The notes beneath the pieces are model-generated. The model saw nothing but the letters and a program-made list of their open reading frames with translations. It was not told the DNA's origin and did no database searches. A stretch of DNA of 64,000 bases, from assembly GCF_018130215.1 (NCBI RefSeq), contig NZ_JAFCKQ010000008.1:62001-126000 (forward strand), read 5' to 3'. The stretch comes from Bradyrhizobium jicamae. Its GTDB lineage: Bacteria > Pseudomonadota > Alphaproteobacteria > Rhizobiales > Xanthobacteraceae. Position numbers and translations under genes: made by a program. Below are positions 10,732 to 20,300 of this stretch, one piece after another; positions within the stretch are counted from its first letter, which is position 1; each line of letters begins with the position of its first letter.

Positions 10732-12909
10732 TTGACCTCGGTCCCTCTTGCATCGCCCGCCTTTGGGCAGGCTACGCTCGCGAATTGCGAGCGCGAACAG
10801 ATTCACCTCGCCGGGTCGATTCAACCGCACGGCGTGCTGCTCGTTGTGCAGGAGCCGGAGAATATCATAATCCAGGCCAGCGCCAACGCGGCCGAATTCC
10901 TCAAGATCAATCCGATCGTCGGCCGTGCGCTGTCCGAACTCGACGGCAACCTGCTGCTGCAGATCCTTCCGCATTTGGGAGGTCCGCTGCATTCAATGCC
11001 AATGACGGTGCGCTGCAGCCTCGGCAGCCCGCAACAGAAATTCGATTGCATTATACACCGCCCCGTTAATGGCGGCTTGATCATCGAGCTCGAACCCGCG
11101 GGACAGCCGGGAAACCCAACGCCGGCGCTGGACGGCGCTTTCCACCGCATCACGTCCTCATCCTCATTGCGCGGGCTCTGTGACGAGACCGCGGCCATCT
11201 TCAAGGAGATCACCGGTTACGACCGCGTGATGGTCTATCGCTTCGACGACGAAGGCCATGGCGAGGTCTTCTCTGAGCGACGACGGCCTGATCTCGAAGC
11301 ATTCTTGGGCAATCGCTACCCGGCCTCCGATATCCCGCAGATCGCGCGCCGGCTCTATGAGCGAAACCGCGTTCGTCTTCTCGTGGACGTCAATTACACC
11401 CCGGTACCCCTGCAACCGCGGCTGTCGCCGCTCAACGGACGCGATCTCGACATGTCCCTGAGCTGCTTGCGCAGCATGTCGCCGATCCACCAGAAGTATC
11501 TGCAGAACATGGGCGTCGGTGCTACGCTGGTTTGCTCCCTGATGGTGTGCAATCGGCTATGGGGACTGGTGGCCTGCCATCACTACGAGCCGCGCTTCGT
11601 TTCATTCGACATCCGTGCGGTTTGCGAGGCGCTTGCGGAAGCTTGCGCTATCCGGATCGCGGCTCTCGAAAGCTTTGCCCAAAGCCAGTCGGAGTTGGTC
11701 GTTCGCCGGCTCGAGCAACGTTTGATCGAGGCTGTCTCTCGTGACGGCAATTGGCAGACTTCGTTGTTCGATGGCGCGCAGTCGCTCCTTCAACCGCTGG
11801 CCGCATCAGGCGCGGCCCTGCTGTTCGAGGGACAGGTTACGACAATCGGTGACGTACCGGGAACGCAAAGGATCCGCGAGATCGGCACATGGCTCGACGG
11901 CAAGCGCAAGGAACGATCCGGCCCTGCGCTTGAAAACATTGTGACGGCGTCGCTTACGCTCGACGAGCCCGGCTTCATGGATATCCGTGCCGTTGCCAGC
12001 GGCTTAGTCGCCGCGCCGCTGTCGGCTAGCGCGGGCGAATATTTGATCTGGTTCAGGCCGGAGCGAATAACGACGGTGACTTGGGGCGGAGATCCGCTGA
12101 AGGCCGTCATCATCGGCGACGATCCGTCCGACTTGTCGCCACGACGCTCCTTCGCGCAATGGCACCAGCTCGTTGAGGGTAAGTCCGACGCCTGGTCGCT
12201 TGCGGAGATCTCTTCCGCGCGTATGATCGGCGAGACTGTGGCCGACGTCGCCCTGCAGCTTCGCTCTGTTCGTATGGTGATCGCGCAAGACCAGCTCGAG
12301 ACGATCAGCCGTCAGGTGATCCGCTCCGAACAACCCGTCATCATCGCCGATGTCGAGGGGCGAATCCTTCTGTTGAACGAGGCTTTTGAGCAGCAACTGC
12401 GTGCCTCGCATCCTCACCTACCTCACCTCCGCGACCTCAGCAGTTACTTTGCGTCGCCCGCCGCATACCGCGCAAGTCTCGACGACTTGCTGCGCAATAA
12501 GCGAAGCTGGCGCGGCGAATTGCAAATCGAAAACAAAGGTGCGCAGCCTCGCTCGTTGATGGTGCGAGCCGATCCCGTGATCGGCCAGCACGACCGGGTA
12601 CTTGGCTTCGTCTTGATCTTCTCTGACCTCAGCGATCGCAAGGCCGCCGAAACGGCGCGCACGCGCTTCCAGGATGATATTACAAGCGCCAGGCGACCCA
12701 GCCTTCGGCTCGATTCAACCGCCAACATCCTGTTTCAGGAGCTCGCCGCGTCGGCCGTCGAGAATGCGCAGCTCGCCGCGCTAGAAGTCACACATGGTGC
12801 CGAAATCAGCCGGATGCCCGAAATGCTCGACAGCATTCGTAGCTCGACGAGTAGGACACTCGACATCCTGGAGCATCTCGTGTGGCACACGTCGCGTTCT
12901 GAGACCTAG
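10732..12909 (+). CDS. bphP: Bacteriophytochrome, PAS-GAF-PHY-PAS type
   Basis: 725-residue red/far-red photoreceptor. Cys19 (LANCEREQIHLAGSIQPHG) is the biliverdin attachment site before the PAS domain; the GAF domain holds YPASDIP near residue 197 and SPIHQKYLQNMGV near 250; the PHY domain follows (about 320-510). The C-terminus has another PAS/S-box (about 525-635) and a helical tail, with no recognisable histidine-kinase catalytic domain. This output architecture fits direct action on PpsR2. The start is TTG at 10732 with AGGGGGGG just upstream. The last four bases overlap the convergent heme oxygenase gene. Confidence 0.95.
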   Translation: MTSVPLASPAFGQATLANCEREQIHLAGSIQPHGVLLVVQEPENIIIQASANAAEFLKINPIVGRALSELDGNLLLQILPHLGGPLHSMPMTVRCSLGSPQQKFDCIIHRPVNGGLIIELEPAGQPGNPTPALDGAFHRITSSSSLRGLCDETAAIFKEITGYDRVMVYRFDDEGHGEVFSERRRPDLEAFLGNRYPASDIPQIARRLYERNRVRLLVDVNYTPVPLQPRLSPLNGRDLDMSLSCLRSMSPIHQKYLQNMGVGATLVCSLMVCNRLWGLVACHHYEPRFVSFDIRAVCEALAEACAIRIAALESFAQSQSELVVRRLEQRLIEAVSRDGNWQTSLFDGAQSLLQPLAASGAALLFEGQVTTIGDVPGTQRIREIGTWLDGKRKERSGPALENIVTASLTLDEPGFMDIRAVASGLVAAPLSASAGEYLIWFRPERITTVTWGGDPLKAVIIGDDPSDLSPRRSFAQWHQLVEGKSDAWSLAEISSARMIGETVADVALQLRSVRMVIAQDQLETISRQVIRSEQPVIIADVEGRILLLNEAFEQQLRASHPHLPHLRDLSSYFASPAAYRASLDDLLRNKRSWRGELQIENKGAQPRSLMVRADPVIGQHDRVLGFVLIFSDLSDRKAAETARTRFQDDITSARRPSLRLDSTANILFQELAASAVENAQLAALEVTHGAEISRMPEMLDSIRSSTSRTLDILEHLVWHTSRSET

Positions 12910-13577
12910 CCAGTTGCCTTCGCCGCCTGCAGCGCCATCGATAAGGTGATATTCAACTCGAAAGCCCGCGCCCCCTCTTCCACCACGGCGGCAAGATCGT
13001 TGACCTCATCACCGGCCCGACTGATCGCAGCGCGATACTCCGCCTTGAACGCCGGGATATCGACGATCGTCGGAAAGTCAAAGAACGAGAGCGCTGCGGG
13101 AGAAAGACCGAGCGAGCGCTCCAGCAAACGCTTGAGGATTTGTCCGCCGCTGAGGTCGCCGAGGTAGCGTGCATAAGCATGGGCGATCAACCGCGTTCCA
13201 TCACCATCCGATGCAGCTTGGATCGCAGCCACATACTCTTGCGCGGCAGGCAGAACCGCCAAGTTCGGCCAATCAGCAAAAAGATGATCGAGGTCATGCA
13301 CGATGGCAGTTGCGCGTTCGAGCTCAATGCGCACAACGCCACCCAGAGCTGACGAACCGGAACGATCTGACAACTTCTGTTCCAATTCGCGATAGACCGG
13401 TAACAGGTTACGCAACATCAGGACGTAGTCTGCTCGCGTCGCGCGGCCGTGCAGGATGTCTGCGACCGTGCCGGATCGCTCGGCCTGCGCGTGGAGCTCT
13501 TTCGTCCGCTCTCTCAGCGCGTCCAGCAGATCGGCCGGACGCAGCGAACCTCCGGCCCTATCGACTCGTTCGAGCAT
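12906..13577 (-). CDS. hmuO: Heme oxygenase (biliverdin-forming)
   Basis: 223-residue heme oxygenase, which opens heme to biliverdin IX-alpha, CO and Fe2+. The proximal histidine is His29 in ERTKELHAQAE, and the distal helix carries YARYLGDLSGGQILKRL near residue 137. Biliverdin is the chromophore of the adjacent BphP. The gene lies 23 bases downstream of pufM on the same strand with a GGGGGG ribosome-binding site, so it is probably the distal gene of the puf transcript; its 3' end overlaps bphP tail to tail. The symbol hmuO is by family usage; bphO would also serve. Confidence 0.93.
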   Translation of the reverse strand: MLERVDRAGGSLRPADLLDALRERTKELHAQAERSGTVADILHGRATRADYVLMLRNLLPVYRELEQKLSDRSGSSALGGVVRIELERATAIVHDLDHLFADWPNLAVLPAAQEYVAAIQAASDGDGTRLIAHAYARYLGDLSGGQILKRLLERSLGLSPAALSFFDFPTIVDIPAFKAEYRAAISRAGDEVNDLAAVVEEGARAFELNITLSMALQAAKATG

Positions 13578-13600
13578 GCGCCCCCCGCGAGAATTCCGGC

Positions 13601-14527
13601 CTACCGCGGCATCGCCAGGCCGTGCTTGACGCCCCAGTCGAACCAGTTATCGACGACCGTGCCCGAGAGTAGGATACCGATGCCGCCGGTCAAGGGGCAA
13701 AGCACAGCAAACCACCACGCCCAGCGATGGATCGATTCAGCGGTTGCGTTGAAGCCCATCGTCCAGCGCCAGAACAGTGCGCCACGCTCGAATGCCGTCC
13801 CGCGGTCGACGATCTGCTCGATCTCGCGTTCGCCACCGTAGCGGCTGATGGCGAGCACCGTCGCGCCATGCATCGCAAACAGCAGCGCCGAGCCATACAG
13901 AAATGCGATCGAGAGCATATGGAATGGATTGTAGAACAGGTTGCCGTGCGAGATCGAGAAATTATTAGTCCAGTCGAGATGCGGGAAAATGCCGAACGGC
14001 ACGGCCTCGCTCCAACTTCCCATCAACAACGGCCGAATGAATCCGAGAACAAGATAGAGCCAGATTGCCGCCGCAAAGGCCCATGAGACATGGGTACCGA
14101 GACCGAGTGCGCGCGCCCTCCGGTAGGTCCGCGTCCACCACAGCAGGATCGACGTGGTGAGGAAAAATCCGGCCATCAGCCACCACCCGCCTTCCTGAAG
14201 TGGCGGGAAGATCTGCAGCCCGTATTCAGGCGCGGGCGGCTGCAATGCAAGCCATGGGAATTGCCTGATGAACTCAAGAGGGCTCCAGTTCACCGAGGCC
14301 AGCATGTTGAGACCGATGATCTCGATCGCAACAAAGCCAAACATTAGCGAGGCCAAGCCGAGGAATCCAAGATAGATCGGACCGATCTGGGCGTCGCCGA
14401 GCTTGCCGAACCAATAGTTGAAACCACCCTTGCCGATGCGCACCCACGTTCCCGGCTGCAAGGGGATACCCGGATAGATCGGGCTGCGAACCTGGACTTG
14501 AGTGAAGATATTCTGATATTCAGCCAT
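13601..14527 (-). CDS. pufM: Photosynthetic reaction centre M subunit
   Basis: 308-residue PufM, the normal length. Five transmembrane helices with conserved [23 protein letters not shown] carrying bacteriochlorophyll and iron ligand histidines, and [18 protein letters not shown] carrying another. It forms the reaction-centre core with PufL and PuhA and binds the special pair, accessory pigments and QA. It follows pufL by 15 bases. No pufC follows; heme oxygenase does. (The long motif spans about residues 182-204.). Confidence 0.97.
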   Translation of the reverse strand: MAEYQNIFTQVQVRSPIYPGIPLQPGTWVRIGKGGFNYWFGKLGDAQIGPIYLGFLGLASLMFGFVAIEIIGLNMLASVNWSPLEFIRQFPWLALQPPAPEYGLQIFPPLQEGGWWLMAGFFLTTSILLWWTRTYRRARALGLGTHVSWAFAAAIWLYLVLGFIRPLLMGSWSEAVPFGIFPHLDWTNNFSISHGNLFYNPFHMLSIAFLYGSALLFAMHGATVLAISRYGGEREIEQIVDRGTAFERGALFWRWTMGFNATAESIHRWAWWFAVLCPLTGGIGILLSGTVVDNWFDWGVKHGLAMPR

Positions 14528-14542
14528 ATTGCCCTCCCGGAC

Positions 14543-15385
14543 TCAATGCGGCGACCAGATCGGAACGCTGCGCCACCATTCCCACCAATCCGACCACGCC
14601 GCGCCCTCGGGTCGCAGCCACGCGGGCCCGCTGATCACGATGCAAACGGCACTGAAAGATACCGCCGACAGAGCGAGGAAAAGGCCAAGACGGTGGATTC
14701 CGAGCGTGCCGATCGAATAACCAAGCAGGTCACGGAACATGGTGTTCTCGTGCTCTGGTGATTTGACCACCTCGCCTCGTCCCGGATTTGTCGACGACAG
14801 GATCAGCGAGCCGTGCAGTGCAAGCGCAAGGCATGTCGTAAAGAAGAACGTTATCGCGATCATGTGCGCGGGGTTGTAGTGGAAGTTGCCGAACTGGTAG
14901 CCGGTGTTGGAGACCCAATCGAGGTGGGAGATGATCCCGTAGGGAAACCCATAGCTCCATGAGCCCATCAGCACGGGACGAATCACCTCGAGCGTGAAGT
15001 AGGCGAAAATCGCGAAACTGAAGGCGAATGGGACGTGATAGCCAATCGCAAGCTTCCTGCAGATCTCGACCTCGCGCAGCGCCCACGAGATGAAGGCGCC
15101 CAATGCGCACACGGTGATCAGCTGCCAGAAGCCGCCCTCCGCGAGCGGCGCCAGCGACAAGCCATACTTCGCATCGGGTGGATTGATGCTGATCTGCCAA
15201 AGATTCCAGGTCGGCCCGAGCGAGGCGGCGTAAAGGATCAGGGCCACCCCGACGAATGTAAAGAAGATCGTCGTTACACCGAAGAAGCCGACGTAAAACG
15301 GTCCAACCCAGAAATCGAAGAGATCCCCGCCGATCAGCGTGCCGCCGCGGACGCGATATTTGCGTTCAAAGCTGAGCATGGCCAT
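14543..15385 (-). CDS. pufL: Photosynthetic reaction centre L subunit
   Basis: 280-residue PufL with five membrane helices. The N-terminus [20 protein letters not shown] is diagnostic, and [17 protein letters not shown] holds special-pair and accessory pigment histidine ligands; a later [16 protein letters not shown] segment has an iron-ligating histidine. It binds QB on the cytoplasmic side. A GGAGGA ribosome-binding site precedes the ATG, and the 115-base gap to pufA holds a hairpin. Confidence 0.97.
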   Translation of the reverse strand: MAMLSFERKYRVRGGTLIGGDLFDFWVGPFYVGFFGVTTIFFTFVGVALILYAASLGPTWNLWQISINPPDAKYGLSLAPLAEGGFWQLITVCALGAFISWALREVEICRKLAIGYHVPFAFSFAIFAYFTLEVIRPVLMGSWSYGFPYGIISHLDWVSNTGYQFGNFHYNPAHMIAITFFFTTCLALALHGSLILSSTNPGRGEVVKSPEHENTMFRDLLGYSIGTLGIHRLGLFLALSAVSFSAVCIVISGPAWLRPEGAAWSDWWEWWRSVPIWSPH

Positions 15386-15435
15386 CGCTCATTCCTCCGA
15401 TGCTACCGAAGCCGCCGCCTCTTTGTTATGAATTG

Positions 15436-15480
15436 GGGAGCGGGCGAACCGGATCTGTCGTCCGTTTTCGTCCGCCTCCC
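15436..15480 (-). terminator. pufA-pufL intercistronic hairpin
   Basis: On the minus strand GGGAGGCGGACGAA (15480-15467) can pair with TTCGCCCGCTCCC (15448-15436), leaving one bulge and one mismatch around an 18-base loop. In Rhodobacter, hairpins between pufA and pufL stabilise the pufBA mRNA and raise antenna over reaction-centre yield; the same role is inferred. It has no U-tract, so it is not a full intrinsic terminator. Confidence 0.6.
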
Positions 15481-15500
15481 GTTGTTGTCGTCGAGCTCGT

Positions 15501-15689
15501 CTAGCCGAGCTTGAGCGGTGTTGCTGGTTCGGAGATGGACGACGTCTTTGCCGGACGCGGTCCTTCCAGCCAGTTGAACCGGCTCGTGCTGAGCAAGATG
15601 AAATGAATCACCAAAGCCAGCGCGAACAGGAACGTGAACAGAGCAACCAGCGTTCTGCGGGGATCGAACAGGAGCCACAAGCGCCACAT
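15501..15689 (-). CDS. pufA: LH1 antenna alpha polypeptide
   Basis: 62-residue single-span protein beginning [20 protein letters not shown], the classic LH1 alpha start. The membrane helix covers about residues 13-35 with HFILL giving the histidine ligand to bacteriochlorophyll, followed by a hydrophilic C-terminal tail. It pairs with PufB to form the ring around the reaction centre. It follows pufB by 13 bases. Confidence 0.96.
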   Translation of the reverse strand: MWRLWLLFDPRRTLVALFTFLFALALVIHFILLSTSRFNWLEGPRPAKTSSISEPATPLKLG

Positions 15690-15702
15690 AGTCTTCTCCT
15701 TG

Positions 15703-15933
15703 CTATGTCAAATAGGAAATGACGATGCTGGCGTAGTGGGATGCTCCCTCCATCGCCGCTTTGTATCCACCGGGGCCCGGCAGCCAGGGACGCCACATCC
15801 AGGCGAGAATATGTGCGACAACCGCGATTGCGGTGAAGATCGCAAAGCTCGTCATGAAGATGCTATGGAATTCCCTTGCCTCCGATTCGGTCAGCCCCGA
15901 CAGAGAGCCTCCCTTGCTTGGTACGTCCACCAT
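15703..15933 (-). CDS. pufB: LH1 antenna beta polypeptide
   Basis: 76-residue LH1 beta. The ATG at 15933 is preceded by GGAGGT and gives [19 protein letters not shown], the family N-terminus; the open frame extends upstream to 16017 but lacks family similarity there. A membrane helix runs about residues 25-48 with [14 protein letters not shown] carrying the bacteriochlorophyll-binding histidine and the WRPW end. A C-terminal extension of about 20 residues ([20 protein letters not shown]) is longer than in Rhodobacter PufB. Confidence 0.95.
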   Translation of the reverse strand: MVDVPSKGGSLSGLTESEAREFHSIFMTSFAIFTAIAVVAHILAWMWRPWLPGPGGYKAAMEGASHYASIVISYLT

Positions 15934-16051
15934 GTGTGGTACCTCCAGGTGTTGGCCTTTCGGCCGGATGCCGCCCGCACTTTGAGCGGCGTCGAGATGC
16001 CACGTCGTTTCCGGCATGGCAATTCATGCGGCGAGCCGCACGAATTCGCAG

Positions 16052-16276
16052 TCACAACCCCGAAAAGGACGAAGCGGCGCAGTTCGCTGCGAGCGCCCCG
16101 GTCTCGGACATGATCGATGTTGAGCAACCTGCGCTCTTGCGCGCTCGCCGATTCAGACGGCGGGTCACCACCGGAAGAAAGTAGAGAGCGAAGCAGGCGA
16201 GGTAGACGAGCAGATACTCGAAGCTTGCCTTCGTGCCCGGAGCGGCATTGCGATGAATGCTTTCATACAATGACAT
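16052..16276 (-). CDS. pufQ: PufQ-like small membrane protein
   Basis: 74-residue protein between bchZ and pufB, the position of pufQ in purple bacterial clusters. It has one hydrophobic span with FEYLLVYLACFALYFLPVV, resembling the EY..Y...F...FLP pattern of PufQ, then a basic stretch RRLNRRARK. PufQ is implicated in delivering bacteriochlorophyll intermediates. An AAGGAG precedes the ATG by a suitable distance. The assignment rests on position and a short hydrophobic match; PufQ is poorly conserved. Confidence 0.7.
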   Translation of the reverse strand: MSLYESIHRNAAPGTKASFEYLLVYLACFALYFLPVVTRRLNRRARKSAGCSTSIMSETGALAANCAASSFSGL

Positions 16277-16306
16277 CGACGTCTCCTTCTCGTCCTATTT
16301 GTTTCG

Positions 16307-17755
16307 TCATGCGGCCCGCCCTGCGAGCGAAAGGCTCGCCAGAGCAAGAATGTCAGCCGTCACGCGGTCTTGCCCCGCACCACGAGCGTCGCGCTCGGCA
16401 GCATCGCGCAGGCGCTTCGCTGCCGAGATCCTGATCAGCACGGGCTGGCTGTCGACCATACGATCGAATACGCGTTTGGCTTCGTCATCCCACGCCAGTT
16501 CACGATGCACCCGCGCTGGGGTCGCCTCGACTTTGTCGAGATTTGTCGCAAGCGGCAGGATGTTGAAAAGCGCATCGAACAAGGCGTTGCAGACCTCCTG
16601 CACCAGATAGGTCGCGCCGGCATAGCCCATGAATGGCGTTCCGGTATGGCGTCGGATGATGGCGCCTGGAAACGACGCTGCGATGTACATCGCGCGGCAG
16701 CCGGCCTCCGCTGCATACATGCGCTCGTTGTAGCTGCCAAACAGCACAAGCGGAGTTCGCTTTTGGACCACCTCGCGGATGGCTTCGTTGTCGGTCTTGC
16801 CGCCGGCGGTCCGCGCGACCGCAAACATGCAGGGAAGCCCCATCTCAGTTTCGAGAAAATTCCGCAGGCCGCGGGTATAGGTCTCATTGGCGACGACGGC
16901 GAAACTTGCGGTACCGAAGAAGTCCTGAGTCACTGACCGCCAGAGGTCCCACAGCGGCTTGATCGTTGTGTGCTTCTCGCGCTCGATGAACGGTTCGGGA
17001 TCTAGCCCAAGAATTTGCCCGAGCGTCCGCAGGAATTTGGTCGTCGAATGCAGCCCAATTGGCGCCTGCAGGTAGGGCCGCTCCAGCGTTTCGCAGAGCA
17101 GGCGTCCAAATTCACGGTACATGCAGACATTGGCATCGGCATTGACCAGCTTGGGTACATCGGCCAAGTGGCTGCCGAGCGGAAACACCATATTGATCTC
17201 GGCGCCGATCCCCTCGATCAGCCGGCAAATCTCGGCCAGGTCCGACGGCAGATTGAAGATGCCGTAGCTCGGGCCGATGATGTTGACACGTGGCTTCTGG
17301 CCATCCGCCCGTGGCTTCCGCTCCGGAATTTTCCGCGCACCGTATTCACTCCAGAGCCATGACAGCGCGCGATTGGCGCTTTGCCATTGGTCCTCATCGA
17401 TCGTCCGCGGCAGGAAACGCTTGATGTTACTGCCTTCAGGCGTCACGCCGCCGCCGATCATTTCGGCGATTGATCCCGTCACGACGACGGCCGGAAGATC
17501 CGGATCGAGCACAGCCCGCGCGCGCTTCATCGCCTGCTCGGTACCCTTCTGGCCTAATTCTTCCTCGGCGAGCCCGGTGACCACGATCGGCAGTTCGTGC
17601 GGCGGCAGCGCGTCGGTGTAGTGCAACACCGACGTCACCGGCAGGTTCTCGCAGCCGACCGGCCCATCGATAATGACCTGCAGGCCCTTGATCGCCGTGA
17701 AGGCGTAGACCGCCCCCCAATATCCACCGGCGCGATCGTGATCGAGGATCAGCAT
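16307..17755 (-). CDS. bchZ: Chlorophyllide reductase subunit Z
   Basis: 482-residue BchZ, partner of BchY in the catalytic component of chlorophyllide a reductase, which reduces ring B to the bacteriochlorin level. N-terminus [20 protein letters not shown] and [19 protein letters not shown] show the nitrogenase-like cluster-binding cysteine. ATG at 17755 shares a base with the bchY stop (TGATG); a GTG one codon earlier is possible. Followed after 30 bases by pufQ, consistent with the bchCXYZ-puf superoperon. Confidence 0.95.
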   Translation of the reverse strand: MLILDHDRAGGYWGAVYAFTAIKGLQVIIDGPVGCENLPVTSVLHYTDALPPHELPIVVTGLAEEELGQKGTEQAMKRARAVLDPDLPAVVVTGSIAEMIGGGVTPEGSNIKRFLPRTIDEDQWQSANRALSWLWSEYGARKIPERKPRADGQKPRVNIIGPSYGIFNLPSDLAEICRLIEGIGAEINMVFPLGSHLADVPKLVNADANVCMYREFGRLLCETLERPYLQAPIGLHSTTKFLRTLGQILGLDPEPFIEREKHTTIKPLWDLWRSVTQDFFGTASFAVVANETYTRGLRNFLETEMGLPCMFAVARTAGGKTDNEAIREVVQKRTPLVLFGSYNERMYAAEAGCRAMYIAASFPGAIIRRHTGTPFMGYAGATYLVQEVCNALFDALFNILPLATNLDKVEATPARVHRELAWDDEAKRVFDRMVDSQPVLIRISAAKRLRDAAERDARGAGQDRVTADILALASLSLAGRAA

Positions 17756-19287
17756 CACACCATCTCCTCGGACTTGCGCTTCTTGGTCTGCGCAGCCGTG
17801 GCCTTGCGGAACTTGTCGCGAAACTCGGGTCGCGGGACCGGCGTGTGCTGCCAGATGCCGGCTTTGTCGCCCTCGCCGACGTCATCGAAAAACTCGCGCA
17901 TGGCGTCGAAGCGCGCTTTGCCGGCGATCGCGGCATTGACGACCTGCGCCAGGGACCCGGCGCCGGCGCCGCCGAACAGCGGCCGCGCCGAGATCAAATT
18001 GGTGAAGTAAAGCGCGGGGATCCCCTTTGCTTTGGCCTTCTGCACGACCGGCGTGGTACCGATCGCAAGGTCCGGACTGAATTCCTCCATAGCCCCGATA
18101 TCGTGCTCGAGCGACGCGCGATACTGAACACGGACGCCCTTGGCTTCGAGCCAGGCGCGATCCGCATCCGACCACGGCGTCCGCGGACAGGCGGTGCCGA
18201 CGTAACGCAGATCGGCGCCGCTTTCGACCAGGAGGCGTCCGACCAGCAGTTCCGAGCCTTCATAGCCCGACAGCGTGATCCGGCCGTTGATCGGCGCGGC
18301 TGCGAGTGCTGCGCTGATCTCGGGCAGCGCCGCATTCTTCGCCGCGTCGATCATAGCGCGCGAGATCCCGCAGGCACCGCCGATCGCTTCCAGCCAGGTC
18401 TCCGTTCCATCCCGGCCAACCGGCGCCGAGCCGACGATGGCGCGGCCCGCAGCTTCAAACTCCCGGATTGACGCTTTGTAGAACGGATGAATCGCCGCGA
18501 CCGCTGCGCAGTCGAAGGCCCCGTACAGCTCGCGCCATTCGCGTGTCGGCACCGCGGGCCCCGCGGCCAGGCCCATCGGCGCCAGCAACATACCGATCCC
18601 GACGGGATCAGCCGGGAACATTTCGCCCAGCAACGTGATGGTCGGTCGGTCGCCGCGCGGCGTCGACGGGGCCTGCACGGGCCCCTGCTCCGCTTCACGC
18701 CGTGCGTAGTTCAGCATCGCGGCTGCCAGCACGTCCTTGGCTTCGGCATGTGTCGGCACACCGAACCCGGGCACATCGATGCCGATGACCCGCACGCCGG
18801 CGATCTCCTTCGGCAGGATCTGCAGCGGCACGCCGGACGCGGTGGGAACGCAGAGGTTGATCACGACCACTGCGTCATACTTCTCCGGGTCGGCCAGCTT
18901 AAACACGGCATCGCGAATGTCCTCGAACAACTTTCCGGTAACCAGTGTCTCCGAATTAAACGGCACATAGCCGACGCTGCGTCGCGCGCCATAAAAATGC
19001 GACGTGAAGGTCAGGCCGTAGACGCAGCAGGCCGATCCCGACAGCACGGTCGCTGTCCGCCGCATCCGCAAGCCGACGCGCAGCGAGCCGAAGGCGGGGC
19101 ACATACTCTGCGGCTGATCGTGTGGCCCCACCGGATAGTCTGCCGCGTAACGCGCGATAGTTTCGCTCTTGCCAGCGGCTTCGGCCGCCTTCCTCAATTC
19201 CTCCTTGCCGCCGTGACAGCCGATACCGTCGCCGGACGGGGGCGACGATCCCGGATGCATGTCGTCGCGAAGGGACGTGTCGGTCAT
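17755..19287 (-). CDS. bchY: Chlorophyllide reductase subunit Y
   Basis: 510-residue BchY. Nitrogenase-alpha-like, with [29 protein letters not shown] and [13 protein letters not shown] supplying cysteines for the BchYZ 4Fe-4S cluster. I chose ATG at 19287 ([15 protein letters not shown]); a TTG at 19305 overlaps the bchX stop and would add six residues. Coupled on both sides to bchX and bchZ. Takes electrons from BchX. Confidence 0.95.
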   Translation of the reverse strand: MTDTSLRDDMHPGSSPPSGDGIGCHGGKEELRKAAEAAGKSETIARYAADYPVGPHDQPQSMCPAFGSLRVGLRMRRTATVLSGSACCVYGLTFTSHFYGARRSVGYVPFNSETLVTGKLFEDIRDAVFKLADPEKYDAVVVINLCVPTASGVPLQILPKEIAGVRVIGIDVPGFGVPTHAEAKDVLAAAMLNYARREAEQGPVQAPSTPRGDRPTITLLGEMFPADPVGIGMLLAPMGLAAGPAVPTREWRELYGAFDCAAVAAIHPFYKASIREFEAAGRAIVGSAPVGRDGTETWLEAIGGACGISRAMIDAAKNAALPEISAALAAAPINGRITLSGYEGSELLVGRLLVESGADLRYVGTACPRTPWSDADRAWLEAKGVRVQYRASLEHDIGAMEEFSPDLAIGTTPVVQKAKAKGIPALYFTNLISARPLFGGAGAGSLAQVVNAAIAGKARFDAMREFFDDVGEGDKAGIWQHTPVPRPEFRDKFRKATAAQTKKRKSEEMV

Positions 19288-19301
19288 CGCATCAAATCCG
19301 C

Positions 19302-20300
19302 TCAAACATTGTCGTAGATCACTTCAAGCGACGGCCTGGCTGTCGCCTGCGCGCCGCACATGTCTTCCAGCGTCGCCTGCTCGAGCACGACGTCGCGGCC
19401 GACATCCGAGCCCTTGAACAGCCCGAGCAACCCGTCATGCGTCAGCGTGCGCGGCTGCTGCGGAGGAGATTCTGCGACGTTCCTGGCGAGGTCTTCGAAC
19501 AAGGGCGCCCAGGGCGTACCCGGCCTGCCGATGATCTGGTAGCTGGCGCTCTTGCGGCGAATGTCGTCGTCGGCTGGAATCGACGCCAGTACGGGAATGC
19601 CGACGGAGTCCGCGAACGCTTTCGCTTCACCGGTGCCGTCGTCCTTGTTGATGACGATACCGGCAACACCGACATTACCGCCAAGCTTGCGGAAATATTC
19701 GACCGCCGAGCAGACATTGTTGGCGACGTACAGCGACTGCAGATCGTTCGATCCGACGATGATCACCTTCTGGCACATGTCACGTGCGATCGGAAGCCCG
19801 AAACCGCCGCAGACCACGTCGCCCAGGAAGTCGAGCAACACGTAATCGAATCCCCAATCGTGGAAGCCGAGCTTCTCGATCAGCTCGAAGCCATGGATGA
19901 TTCCGCGGCCGCCGCAACCGCGACCCACCTCGGGACCGCCGAGCTCCATGGCGAACACACCATCGCGCTTGAAGCAGACGTCGCCGATCCTGACGTCCTC
20001 TCCGGCGAGCTTCTTCTTCGACGACGTCTCCAGAATGGTCGGGCAGGCCCGACCACCGAACAGGAGCGAGGTTGTGTCGCTCTTGGGGTCGCAGCCGATC
20101 AGCAGGACCTTCTTGCCCTGCTGCGCCATCATGTACGACAGGTTGGCGAGCGTGAAGCTCTTGCCGATGCCGCCCTTGCCGTAGATCGCGATGATCTGCG
20201 TGGTCTTGGTCGGCGCCGCCGTCACCGGCGCATTCGGTTCGATCGCAGCTTCAGCCCGAAGGTTGTCCCTCATGGCATCGAGCTTGGTGTGGGCATTCAT
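19302..20300 (-). CDS. bchX: Chlorophyllide reductase iron protein subunit X
   Basis: 332-residue ATP-dependent reductase component, homologous to NifH and BchL. P-loop IYGKGGIGKSFTLANL near residue 44, and cluster cysteines in VGRGCGGRGII and GDVVCGGFGLPIA. It donates electrons to BchYZ. ATG at 20300 overlaps the bchC stop (ATGA) and gives MNAHTKLDAMRDNLR; a longer frame to 20315 is open but unlikely. Confidence 0.96.
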   Translation of the reverse strand: MNAHTKLDAMRDNLRAEAAIEPNAPVTAAPTKTTQIIAIYGKGGIGKSFTLANLSYMMAQQGKKVLLIGCDPKSDTTSLLFGGRACPTILETSSKKKLAGEDVRIGDVCFKRDGVFAMELGGPEVGRGCGGRGIIHGFELIEKLGFHDWGFDYVLLDFLGDVVCGGFGLPIARDMCQKVIIVGSNDLQSLYVANNVCSAVEYFRKLGGNVGVAGIVINKDDGTGEAKAFADSVGIPVLASIPADDDIRRKSASYQIIGRPGTPWAPLFEDLARNVAESPPQQPRTLTHDGLLGLFKGSDVGRDVVLEQATLEDMCGAQATARPSLEVIYDNV

